Assembly (NCBI GenBank): GCA_009885205.1
Contig: VFLE01000222.1
Span: 1 to 29,283, forward strand
Direction: 5' to 3'
Length of the DNA: 29,283 bases
Source: Candidatus Shapirobacteria bacterium
GTDB taxonomy: Bacteria > Patescibacteriota > Microgenomatia > UBA12405
In this document: piece after piece, positions 14,042 through 21,632 of the stretch
How positions within the stretch are numbered: the stretch's first letter is position 1
Layout of the letters: every line of letters starts with the position of its first letter
Notes under the pieces: generated by a model
Databases searched by the model: none
What the model was told of the DNA's origin: nothing
What the model saw: the letters and a program-made list of their open reading frames with translations, nothing else
Program-made: the position numbers and the translations under genes

Positions 14042-15718
14042 ATGAAAATAAATAATCAGATTTTTTATGATCGGTTGAAGGAATTGGGAGTAATAGATAA
14101 AGACAAGTTAGATTTGGCATTGGTTGATGCTGATAAATCAAATAAAAAACTGATTGATGTATTGTATGATCGAGATTTGGCAACCGATGAACAATTGGGG
14201 GGGGTGATGGCTGATTTGTATGAGGTGCCTTTTGTAAATTTATCTAAAAAAGAAATTAACAGTGAAATAATGGGGATGACATCGGAAGTGTTTTCCAAAG
14301 AACAAGAGGTGGTGGTTTTTAATAAAAGTAACAAAGAATTGTTTGTGGCCGTGGCAAACCCGGAAAATAGTTTGGCAATTGATTTTGTTGCTAAAAAAAC
14401 TGGTTTGCCAGTAAAAGTATTTTTGGCAACATCGCGTGATATAAAAACAGTTTTGAATAATTTGGGGTCGGGATTGGGCGATTCGTTTGAGGGAAAGGTA
14501 AACAAACTTATTGGTATAGCGATGGGGGGTAATGATAGCTCAACCCCAATAATTTCTTTACTGAGTTTAATTATGGAATATGGGTTTAAAAATCGGGCTT
14601 CAGATGTGCATTTTGAGGCAATGGATAAAGAAGCTATTATTCGGTTTCGAATTGATAGTGTTTTGCATGATGCGGTGAGATTACCACTAGAAATTCATTC
14701 TCAATTATTAACCAGAATAAAGGTGGTGGCGAGACTTCGGACTGATGAACATATGATGGCCCAGGATGGTAAATTTCAATTTGAGGTGGAAAAGGACAAA
14801 GTTGATGTTCGGGTTTCGATAACCCCAACAGTTAATGGAGAAAAAGTAGTAATGCGTTTATTGTCGTCAAATAGGCAATTTTCGTTAATAAATTTGGGTC
14901 TAGGTGAAGAGGAACTTAAAAAGGTGGAAATAGCTTATAAAAAACCTTTTGGAATGATTTTGGCGACGGGACCAACTGGGTCGGGGAAAACGACAACTTT
15001 GTATTCGGTGTTAAAACTTTTAAATACTCGTGAAGTAAACATAATGACAATTGAAGATCCGGTAGAGTACGAGGTAGAAGGGGTTAACCAAATTCAAGTA
15101 AATATACAGACAAATTTGACTTTTGCTGATGGACTACGGTCTATTGTCCGACAAGATCCAAATGTGATTTTGGTGGGGGAAATTCGGGATGAAGAAACGG
15201 CCCAGATTGCATCACAAGCGGCAATGACTGGTCATTTGGTGTTATCAACCTTGCACACTAATGATGCGGCGACAACGATTCCGAGACTTTTGGAAATGGG
15301 GATTGAACCATTTATAATCGCTTCGGGGGTAAATTGTGTTATGGCCCAGCGATTAGTACGACAAATTTGTCAAAAATGTCGGATTTCTAAGGAATACTCG
15401 GTAGAAGATGTGGATAATTTGGGGGTTGATAAATCGATGCAAAAATTGTTGTTAAATGATAAAAAAAGTTTTAGGGCATATACCAGTAAAGGTTGTCCGA
15501 TTTGTCATGATACGGGATTTGTAGGTAGAGTAGGTATTTTTGAAGTGATGTTGGTAGATGGTGAGGTGCGTGAGGCGGTAGTGGCCAAAAAAGATGCGGG
15601 AGATATTTTTAATATAGCGGTCAAAGCGGGAATGAAACCAATGATGCAAGATGGGGTAGAAAAAGTTTTGGCCGGGATGACGACGTTGGAAGAGGTGCTG
15701 AGGGTGATAAAGATATAA
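14042..15718 (+). CDS. pilB: Type IV pilus assembly ATPase PilB
   Basis: The hexameric motor that powers pilus extension at the inner face of the membrane. 558 residues: an N-terminal MshEN/T2SSE_N-type domain (1-150), then the PilB/GspE core with Walker A GPTGSGKT (310-317), an Asp-box region MTIEDPVEYEVEGVNQIQV, Walker B VILVGEIRDEE (375-385), a His-box TGHLVLSTLHTNDA, and a zinc-binding pair CQKC (443-446) and CPIC (485-488) that is typical of PilB/GspE and absent from PilT. The start 3 nt after the receiver remnant's stop shows operon linkage. No pilT-like retraction ATPase is seen in the window. Confidence 0.95.
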   Translation: MKINNQIFYDRLKELGVIDKDKLDLALVDADKSNKKLIDVLYDRDLATDEQLGGVMADLYEVPFVNLSKKEINSEIMGMTSEVFSKEQEVVVFNKSNKELFVAVANPENSLAIDFVAKKTGLPVKVFLATSRDIKTVLNNLGSGLGDSFEGKVNKLIGIAMGGNDSSTPIISLLSLIMEYGFKNRASDVHFEAMDKEAIIRFRIDSVLHDAVRLPLEIHSQLLTRIKVVARLRTDEHMMAQDGKFQFEVEKDKVDVRVSITPTVNGEKVVMRLLSSNRQFSLINLGLGEEELKKVEIAYKKPFGMILATGPTGSGKTTTLYSVLKLLNTREVNIMTIEDPVEYEVEGVNQIQVNIQTNLTFADGLRSIVRQDPNVILVGEIRDEETAQIASQAAMTGHLVLSTLHTNDAATTIPRLLEMGIEPFIIASGVNCVMAQRLVRQICQKCRISKEYSVEDVDNLGVDKSMQKLLLNDKKSFRAYTSKGCPICHDTGFVGRVGIFEVMLVDGEVREAVVAKKDAGDIFNIAVKAGMKPMMQDGVEKVLAGMTTLEEVLRVIKI

Positions 15719-15727
15719 TTTTTTTGC

Positions 15728-15733
15728 TATTAT
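15728..15733 (+). promoter_or_regulatory. Extended -10 for pilC, leaderless
   Basis: TTGCTATTAT ends at 15733 and ATG 15740 falls on the expected +1. A weak -35 (GTGATA, 15704-15709) lies inside the end of pilB. So pilC may also be expressed independently of pilB. Confidence 0.55.
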
Positions 15734-15739
15734 TTTATA

Positions 15740-16783
15740 ATGAAAATAGGGCATTTGGAACGAATATCACTGACGAAACATTTGGCGGTAATGGTCAAGG
15801 CGGGGGTTGGGTTATCTCAGGCATTAGAAAATTTGGCGGAGCAATCAAAAGGAGATACTCAAAAAATTTTAAAATCGATAAAATTAAGATTAGATAACGG
15901 GTCAAATTTAGCCGTAGCGATGGGTAAATATCCAAATATTTTTGATGAATTTTATTTGGGAATTGTAAAGGTGGGGGAACAAACAGGAAAGTTAGATTCG
16001 AGCCTGGAATATTTGGCAGTACAGCAAGGAAAAGAATATGCATTGGAAAAGAAAGTTTCTGGGGCATTGATGTATCCGGGAATTATTTTGATAGCAACTA
16101 TTGGTTTGGCAACTTTTATTTCTCTGTTTATTTTACCTAAATTAACGACTTTTTTTGATGCATTTTCGGAAAATTTGCCGATATCAACAAAGCTACTTTT
16201 GGGAATGTCAAATTTTATGAAAAGTTATGGTTTGGTATCTTTTGGGATAATGGGGGCGATGATTTTTGGATTTTTGATGCTTTTGAAAATTGAAAAAGTA
16301 AAATTATGGTGGGATAGATTGATTTTAAAAATTCCATTAATTGGGAGATTACTGGTGGAAAGAGAGGTATCGAGATTTGCAAGAAATTTGGGGACAATGA
16401 TAAAGTCGGGTTTACCAATTTTTGAGGCATTAAAAATTGCGGTTAACTCGCAGGGTAATTTGGCCTATAAAAAGGCGATTTTGGAGTTGTCGACTAATTT
16501 GGAAAAGGGGAGAAAAATGACAGAAATTTTAAGACAACCAAATTTTAAATTATTGTTTCCTCGCTTGGTGGCCGATATGATTGCGGTGGGTGAGGAAACG
16601 GGAAGTGTGGAAGAATCGCTTTTTTATGTTTCGCAATTTTACGAAGAGGACATTGAAGAAACGGCCAAAAATATGACAACCATACTTGAGCCGGCTATAT
16701 TGTTGGTAATTGGATTGATGGTGGCATTTGTAGCAATGGCAATTATTAGTCCGATTTACAACTTGACGGGGGCATTGGGGTAA
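15740..16783 (+). CDS. pilC: Type IV pilus inner-membrane platform protein PilC
   Basis: 347 residues with two T2SSF domains, the family hallmark. The first (about 10-130) has LAVMVKAGVGLSQALENLAEQ and the conserved GEQTGKLDSSLEYLA; the second (about 212-335) has ARNLGTMIKSGLPIFEALKIA and GEETGSVEESL. Three transmembrane helices are placed as usual (about 108-131, 165-187, 315-340). It is slightly shorter than gammaproteobacterial PilC (about 400) because the N-terminal extension is missing. It sits between pilB and the pseudopilin genes, and couples PilB motion to pilin insertion. Confidence 0.95.
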   Translation: MKIGHLERISLTKHLAVMVKAGVGLSQALENLAEQSKGDTQKILKSIKLRLDNGSNLAVAMGKYPNIFDEFYLGIVKVGEQTGKLDSSLEYLAVQQGKEYALEKKVSGALMYPGIILIATIGLATFISLFILPKLTTFFDAFSENLPISTKLLLGMSNFMKSYGLVSFGIMGAMIFGFLMLLKIEKVKLWWDRLILKIPLIGRLLVEREVSRFARNLGTMIKSGLPIFEALKIAVNSQGNLAYKKAILELSTNLEKGRKMTEILRQPNFKLLFPRLVADMIAVGEETGSVEESLFYVSQFYEEDIEETAKNMTTILEPAILLVIGLMVAFVAMAIISPIYNLTGALG

Positions 16784-17208
16784 TGAAAAGCTATGGTTTC
16801 TCACTAATCGAATTAATAATTGTAATTGCAATTATTATGATAATTGGGGTGGAAGCAACTCAATTGGGAGGGTCAACATTATTGTCAAATAATTTGGAAA
16901 CAGATAAATCGATGTTAGTGTCAAGCCTGCGTAAGGCCCAAAATTATGCTATGGCGGAAAAAAATAATTTGACTTGGGGAGTGTGTTTGACGGGAAGGAT
17001 AATTCGAGTTTTTGGGGGGTCGTGTGCCTCACCCTCAATCAAAAATGATTATGATTTGTCAAATAGTACCGTAATTTCGGGATTATCAACGGTAACTTTT
17101 TCAAATTTGCGAGGGGAACCGAGTGGGGTGCAGTCAGTAGTTTTGACGGGAAATAATAAGACTTATACGATATCGGTTAATTTGTTGGGAGGAATACAAA
17201 TTAATTAA
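16783..17208 (+). CDS. Minor pilin, GspH/FimT-like
   Basis: Prepilin leader MKSYG/FSLIELIIVIAIIMIIG with Gly before the cleavage site, then a short globular domain of about 110 residues containing two Cys (GVCLTG, GGSCAS). The DKSMLVSSLRKAQNYAMAEKNN segment matches the GspH/FimT helix ('l...l..AR.eAi.r...'). It overlaps the pilC stop by one base (TAATG). As a minor pilin it would prime or cap the pilus. Confidence 0.85.
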   Translation: MKSYGFSLIELIIVIAIIMIIGVEATQLGGSTLLSNNLETDKSMLVSSLRKAQNYAMAEKNNLTWGVCLTGRIIRVFGGSCASPSIKNDYDLSNSTVISGLSTVTFSNLRGEPSGVQSVVLTGNNKTYTISVNLLGGIQIN

Positions 17209-17211
17209 ACT

Positions 17212-17364
17212 AATTTCCAATTTCCAATAACCAATTTCCAAACAAATCACAATGAACAAAAAACAAATCACAAATAAAAAAAATTGGAATTTGAGTATTT
17301 GGAACTTGTTTGGAACTTGCCTGCCTGCCGGCGAGGCAGGTAAATTTGGAAATTGTAGATTTGG
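17212..17364. repeat. Composite AT-rich repeat that extends into the following gene
   Basis: The left arm is made of CCAATTTCC, CCAAACAAATC and ACAAATCAC units; the right arm has TTTGGAA units. ATTTGGAAATTGTAGATTTG at 17344-17363 is repeated exactly at 22509-22528. A GC-rich palindrome (17320-17340) is nested inside. The same family fills the rpsB-tsf gap. The only upstream ATG of the next gene (17252) lies in this repeat. Confidence 0.65.
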
Positions 17365-19168
17365 TCAGAGTGAAAAAAATGGATTTTCACTGGTGGAAAT
17401 AATTGTGGCAGTGGCATTGTTTGCGGTCATTACGAGAGGGGGAATAATAGGAATGATTGCTCCACTATCGTCAAACAGAAGTTCGGGTGAAATATCTAAG
17501 GCAACTCAGTTGGCACAAGAAGGATTGGAGGCGGTGAGGTCGATTCGCGATCTTGATTTTACTAGTTTGGTGGGGGGAACCAAGGGAGTAGGGGTGTCAT
17601 CATCAGTATGGGCATTTGTGGGAACGTCCGATGTTACGGATAAATTTACACGAATTATTAATATAACAAATGCTTCTCGAGATGCGGGGGGGACATTGGT
17701 GGCCTCGGGGGGGACGACAGACCCTGATACTTTTGTGGTTAAAACTGATGTAAATTGGAATTATTCAACGGGTGATACTCGAAATGTGTCGATGTTGACA
17801 CTGTTGTCAAATTGGCGAAAAACAATATCGGCGGGGACAATTGATGGTTTAATTATGTATGGTATAGGAACGAGTTTCCCTTATTGGAGGACTTTTAGTA
17901 CCGCTTCAAATACTTTTGGAGTGGCTTTGACGTTACCGGCAATAGTGGGAAGTCCGCGTAATTTTGTAGTCAGAACTTCACCAACAAAAAATGAAGCAAT
18001 TGCCGGGATGTTGTCAGCTGACGGAAAATTGTATGTTAATTGTTATGATGGGACAACTTGGAGTCAAGATTGGTCGGTGACAATTGGAGTAGGAACAACG
18101 AGAACTAGGCCTTTTGATATTGCTTATGAAAATACGTCAGGAAAGGTAGTAGTATTTTATTCAACAAATGTGGCTACAACTAATGAATTAAATTTTAGGA
18201 CAAAATTGGGATCGGTGGGTTGTGGTAGTGGTAATTGGAGTGGGGCTACTGCCTTTGATCCAGTACGAACATCGGCCGTCGTGTCATGGGTAAAAATGAA
18301 TAATAATCCAGTCTCGGGAAGTAATTTGATTGGGGCATTGTGGGTTGATTTTAATAAAGATTTATCGAGTGCAATTTGGAATGGGACAACATTTCAAAAT
18401 GAACCATCGGTGGTGGGTGAGACGTCAGTTGAATCGGTGGGAGCAGGGACATCATTTCCTGATGTTGAATCTTTTGATTTGGCTTATGAGTCGGTTTCGG
18501 GTGATTTGATGACAATATGGGGGATAAGTGTGGGAGCAAATGGAACCAACGGAGTTCGATATCGGTTGTGTCCTGGTAATAGTGCAACTTGCACTTGGGG
18601 ATCAGTGACCACTCCACCGACCTGGATTGATGATGCCACAAATTTGGATTTATCGGCAAATCCAAATACTGATGAAATGGTGTTTGCCTCGATTGGTAAT
18701 GCTGGATCTGATTTGCAAATTGGTTATTGGTCGGGTGTTGGTTGGACAAACACAGCCAATGTTGATATTACTTCGCAGATACCACTGGCGGGGACAAAAT
18801 TAGTGGCAACCGGATGGTTAATTTCTGGAGCAACAACAAGATCGGTGATTGCATACAACGATTCGGCAACAACAACTATTAATTGGTATAACGGTAATAG
18901 AGGGATATTTTCGGTAGGAGCGACAGTGATTCCTTCGCCGCTTTTTGCTAACCCACGAAAATGGTATGAAATTGCAACTAATCCCAAAAGTAAGGATACT
19001 TTAATGTTGACACTATCAGATAATAATAGTGATTTGTTTGCCAAAAGATTGACGATGTCGGCGGTGCCGGCTTTTACCTGGACGGCATCGGATGGAAGTA
19101 CTCAAGTAGAACCAAATTTGGTAGGAAATATAGTTAAACCATTTGGATTTGCTTGGAGTATATTTTAA
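17252..19168 (+). CDS. Large prepilin-like adhesin with repeat (propeller-like) ectodomain
   Basis: The class III signal NGFSLVEIIVAVALFAVI is preceded, in the only open reading frame, by about 43 residues derived from an intergenic repeat. GTG 17370 followed by seven A gives a frame that stops at once; one more A would give the canonical MKKNGFSLVE. So the natural start may be 17370 with a frameshift in this sequence. The roughly 560-residue exported part has at least three related blocks: FDIAYENTSGKVVVFYS (about 288), FDLAYESVSGDLMTIWG (about 408) and LDLSANPNTDEMVFASIG (about 465), with a fourth weaker one near 570, recalling beta-propeller blades. In the pilus operon it is probably a minor pilin carrying a tip adhesin (PilV/PilY-like role); this is inferred. 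Confidence 0.72.
   Translation: MNKKQITNKKNWNLSIWNLFGTCLPAGEAGKFGNCRFGQSEKNGFSLVEIIVAVALFAVITRGGIIGMIAPLSSNRSSGEISKATQLAQEGLEAVRSIRDLDFTSLVGGTKGVGVSSSVWAFVGTSDVTDKFTRIINITNASRDAGGTLVASGGTTDPDTFVVKTDVNWNYSTGDTRNVSMLTLLSNWRKTISAGTIDGLIMYGIGTSFPYWRTFSTASNTFGVALTLPAIVGSPRNFVVRTSPTKNEAIAGMLSADGKLYVNCYDGTTWSQDWSVTIGVGTTRTRPFDIAYENTSGKVVVFYSTNVATTNELNFRTKLGSVGCGSGNWSGATAFDPVRTSAVVSWVKMNNNPVSGSNLIGALWVDFNKDLSSAIWNGTTFQNEPSVVGETSVESVGAGTSFPDVESFDLAYESVSGDLMTIWGISVGANGTNGVRYRLCPGNSATCTWGSVTTPPTWIDDATNLDLSANPNTDEMVFASIGNAGSDLQIGYWSGVGWTNTANVDITSQIPLAGTKLVATGWLISGATTRSVIAYNDSATTTINWYNGNRGIFSVGATVIPSPLFANPRKWYEIATNPKSKDTLMLTLSDNNSDLFAKRLTMSAVPAFTWTASDGSTQVEPNLVGNIVKPFGFAWSIF
17320..17340. repeat. GC-rich palindromic element inside the pilin-like adhesin frame
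   Basis: A 21-nt element, the exact reverse complement of 2124-2144. In the open frame it is read as (C)LPAGEAG, residues 23-30, upstream of the prepilin cleavage site. Confidence 0.8.
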
Positions 19169-19169
19169 T

Positions 19170-19667
19170 ATGATAAAACGAGCTGCCGGATTAACCTTAA
19201 TTGAAATAATAATTTATGTGGCGATTATGGGGGTGATGGCAACAGCTTTAACGATGATGACAGTTAACATGATCCAGCTGAAATCAAAATCATTAGTGAT
19301 GCAAGAGGTTAATTCGTCGTTACGATTTATAGCCGATAAAATTAGTTTTGAAATAAAAAATGCCAAGTCACTGGGAGCAATAGGAGCCAGTAGCATTACC
19401 TTAAATACTCAGGATAGTACTCGCAATACAACTATTTTTGACCTTAATACTGGTAATATTCGTATGACAGTCGGAACAAGTGTGGCCAGTTTAAATAGTA
19501 ATTTGGTAAATATATCAGCATTTACAGTGACTAATTTATCAAGTGGAACGAGTAAAACGGCTAACGTAAATTACGTAATAACTGGGAATTATAAAAATGC
19601 GGGTGGTCGATCAGAATTTACCTATTCAGCTACCGTTGAAGGTAGTAGTGAAGTGAGGTCGAAATGA
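19170..19667 (+). CDS. Minor pilin, PilW/GspJ-like
   Basis: Prepilin leader MIKRAAG/LTLIEIIIYVAIMGVMATALT with Gly at -1 and Leu at +1, then VNMIQLKSKSLVMQEVNSSLRFIADKISFEIKNAKS, a helix typical of PilW/GspJ ('...L...lr.I...i..Ais'). It is followed by a beta domain rich in Ser/Thr/Asn with no Cys. ATG 19170, one base after the adhesin stop, gives a 7-residue leader; an upstream in-frame start at 19143 lies within the adhesin gene. It overlaps the next gene by 4 nt. Confidence 0.82.
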   Translation: MIKRAAGLTLIEIIIYVAIMGVMATALTMMTVNMIQLKSKSLVMQEVNSSLRFIADKISFEIKNAKSLGAIGASSITLNTQDSTRNTTIFDLNTGNIRMTVGTSVASLNSNLVNISAFTVTNLSSGTSKTANVNYVITGNYKNAGGRSEFTYSATVEGSSEVRSK

Positions 19668-20011
19668 AAGGATTGGCGGCGATAGTATCGGTAATTGTGT
19701 TGGGGGCAATATTTGTATTAATTGGGTCAATGATGTCACTGACGGCGATTAATGATGGTCAAATGTCATTGGAATCACGGTCAAGAGATACAAGCCAGTA
19801 TTTGACTGAAGCTTGTGTGGAGGAGGGATTAATTTGGATTAATGAAAATGATACTTTGCCAGCCAACAATATTAAAACAAGTTTTGGAACTTGTCCGGTG
19901 ACGGTTAATAGCCATACGGGGACTAGTTGGGATTTTACAGTCGGTAGTAATGTTAATGTAAAACTTAATCGGGGGACGACTTTGGCAGTCTCATCATGGC
20001 AAGAACTGTAA
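19664..20011 (+). CDS. Minor pilus protein, PilX/GspK-like
   Basis: 115 residues: MKGLAAIVSVIVLGAIFVLIGSMMSLTAINDGQMSLESRSRDTSQYLTEACVEEGL... A short basic start and one hydrophobic helix lead into a segment like PilX/GspK ('...A.yaAesGl..a'). The canonical prepilin FTLxE motif is not present, so cleavage is uncertain. Two Cys (EACVEE, GTCPV) could form a disulfide. The gene starts in an ATGA overlap with the upstream minor pilin and closes the minor-pilin cluster. Confidence 0.7.
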   Translation: MKGLAAIVSVIVLGAIFVLIGSMMSLTAINDGQMSLESRSRDTSQYLTEACVEEGLIWINENDTLPANNIKTSFGTCPVTVNSHTGTSWDFTVGSNVNVKLNRGTTLAVSSWQEL

Positions 20012-20034
20012 AATCTGCTATCCTTAAATAAAAT

Positions 20035-21030
20035 ATGGCAAAGACAAAAGTTATCTATTGGCATCGATTGGGGTTAAAGGTGTATGATGTCGACAAAAAT
20101 AAGGTTGATTTGCTACGTAATATTGAAACAACTGACTTGCAAGAAATTCAGGAACATTTGAGTTTTTTAAAAGATAGTGAAGTTAATTTGTTGTTGTCTG
20201 ACGCAATTTCATATTTATTTAAAAATGAAATTGCTAGCGAGGAAATAATAGATGATGGGTTTAGAAATCGGTTATTAGAAATTGTCAAAGCTGACATTCC
20301 GGAAGATTTTTCAAATTTTTCCTGGGATTATAAAGTGGTTGAAGCTGATGGTAAAAAAGAAGTATTGGTTTTTGCTCCAATTGCTGAGGTGCAAAATAAA
20401 ATAAATGAATTGTCAAAAAATTTGGGGATAAAGTTTGTGGTGATTGAGCCCGAATCAGTATCGGCTGACCGTGACCCTAACCCAATTGTGGGGATTGTTA
20501 AAAAGAATGATATAAAAGGAAACGATGCCGAGGTTTTGAATATTGTGGTTGATGAAAATACCGGTGAAAACAAAAATATTTTTAAAGTTGTTTTGATTAT
20601 ATTGGGAATAATCGTTTTTATAATAGGAAATTATTTTTTATATAAAAAGTTTTTTATAAAAAAAATAGAAACTAAAAAAATAATAGTTGAAAATGTGGCT
20701 GTTCCTACAACTTTGCCAACGATAATACCAACTCCAACAACAACGGAAATTAAGTTAGAGAATTTAAGTGTGATTGTCCAAAACGGGACCAAAACAGTGG
20801 GGAAGGCAGGAAAAATAGTTGATAAGATAAAAGCTTTGGGGATAGTAAATGTGGTGGGAGGAAATGCGGATAATACAAATTATACCGAGAGTAAGGTTTA
20901 TTTTAAAAATGATATTGTAAAAAATATAGTAGTGGATAAATTGTTGTCGGTGGTGGTAATAGTTCCCACAAACATCATAATTGACAATTCTATAGAAAAT
21001 GATGTTAAATTAATATTAGGAATTAATTAA
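20035..21030 (+). CDS. Fusion of a PilM-like cytoplasmic domain, a TM helix and a LytR_C-like external domain
   Basis: Residues 1-175 are cytoplasmic. The segment NLLLSDAISYLFKNEIAS, later VLVFAPIAEVQNKINELSKNLGIKFVVIEPESVS, follows the pattern of the actin-like pilus protein PilM, but it is short (PilM is about 350) and lacks clear nucleotide motifs. A transmembrane helix (about 183-203) and a Pro/Thr linker (VPTTLPTIIPTPTTT) lead to an external domain from about 243: LSVIVQNGTKTVGKAGKIVDKIKALGIVNVVGG to the end, which matches the LytR_C fold ('v.VlNGtg..GlA......L...Gf.v'). In pilus clusters PilM-PilN-PilO link the cytoplasm to the wall; here a single chain may do so. The function is inferred from layout and neighbours. 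Confidence 0.6.
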   Translation: MAKTKVIYWHRLGLKVYDVDKNKVDLLRNIETTDLQEIQEHLSFLKDSEVNLLLSDAISYLFKNEIASEEIIDDGFRNRLLEIVKADIPEDFSNFSWDYKVVEADGKKEVLVFAPIAEVQNKINELSKNLGIKFVVIEPESVSADRDPNPIVGIVKKNDIKGNDAEVLNIVVDENTGENKNIFKVVLIILGIIVFIIGNYFLYKKFFIKKIETKKIIVENVAVPTTLPTIIPTPTTTEIKLENLSVIVQNGTKTVGKAGKIVDKIKALGIVNVVGGNADNTNYTESKVYFKNDIVKNIVVDKLLSVVVIVPTNIIIDNSIENDVKLILGIN

Positions 21031-21044
21031 TAATTTAAAATAAA

Positions 21045-21506
21045 ATGAAAAAGAAGACTGGTTTTACTTTAATTGAGTTATTGGTTGTTATCGGTATTAT
21101 TTCAGCTTTGACCACGGTCGTGTTTGTGGCTCTTGATCCGGCAGCTCGTTTTAAGGCAGCTCGTAATGCTCGTCGAACAACTGATGCTGATACTGTTTTG
21201 GCAGCAGTACAACAGTATGTGGTTGATACTGGTGGATCGTTACCAAACGGTATGGTTGGGACAACTATTTATCAAATTGGGACATGTACTGCTGGTGGGA
21301 CAACTAACTGTCCTGGAGCTCATGCCTCGTGTATTGATATTGGGGCGACGTTGACTTCAAATAAATATCTAAAAAGTAATCCGGTTGATCCCAACCTTAG
21401 TGCTGGTTCGACGGCCACGGGTTATTCTGTCACCAAGGATGCTAACAATTTGTTTACGGTGAATGCTTGTTTGTCTGAAGGGACAACGATTGCGGTGTCA
21501 AGATAA
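21045..21506 (+). CDS. Major-type type IV pilin
   Basis: Leader MKKKTG/FTLIELLVVIGIISALTTVVFVAL with canonical Gly and Phe, a 20-residue helix, then DPAARFKAARNARRTTDADTVLAAVQQYVVDTGGSLP, typical of CPR major pilins. The C-terminal part has several Cys (GTCTAG, TNCPG, ASCIDI, NACLSE) for disulfide bracing and ends EGTTIAVSR, like the paralogue at 6450. As the last pilus gene before rpsB, it is the best candidate for the main fibre subunit. Confidence 0.88.
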   Translation: MKKKTGFTLIELLVVIGIISALTTVVFVALDPAARFKAARNARRTTDADTVLAAVQQYVVDTGGSLPNGMVGTTIYQIGTCTAGGTTNCPGAHASCIDIGATLTSNKYLKSNPVDPNLSAGSTATGYSVTKDANNLFTVNACLSEGTTIAVSR

Positions 21507-21519
21507 AAAAGTAACGTGT

Positions 21520-21525
21520 TATAAT
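21520..21525 (+). promoter_or_regulatory. Extended -10 promoter of rpsB with a real 5' leader
   Basis: TGTTATAAT (-10 at 21520-21525). Transcription would start near 21532, giving a leader of about 100 nt that contains a palindromic element. This differs from the leaderless promoters elsewhere in the window. Confidence 0.55.
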
Positions 21526-21572
21526 CATAGGCTTAATTTAATTATTTGTTTTTATCACATATCCTGGCGGTG

Positions 21573-21603
21573 CCGTCTTCGCTAAAGCTACGACGAGCCG
21601 AAG
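21573..21603. repeat. CTTCGC...GCTACG...CGAAG inverted repeat in the rpsB leader
   Basis: A 31-nt element with CTTCG (21577-21581) and CGAAG (21599-21603) as arms and a GCTACG centre. It is closely similar to 23961-23990 inside the M50 protease gene. Here it would fold as a hairpin in the rpsB 5' leader and could influence expression. Confidence 0.65.
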
Positions 21604-21618
21604 CCGTGTGCGAATAAT

Positions 21619-21624
21619 AAGGAG
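21619..21624 (+). promoter_or_regulatory. Strong Shine-Dalgarno of rpsB
   Basis: AAGGAG eight nt before ATG 21633 fixes the start. It is the clearest ribosome-binding site in the window. Confidence 0.85.
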
Positions 21625-21632
21625 AAAAAAAT

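Noticed and set aside
17212..17364. A small RNA gene in the AT-rich composite repeat
   Set aside because: No promoter or terminator is visible and the same repeat recurs between rpsB and tsf, so it fits a dispersed repeat better.
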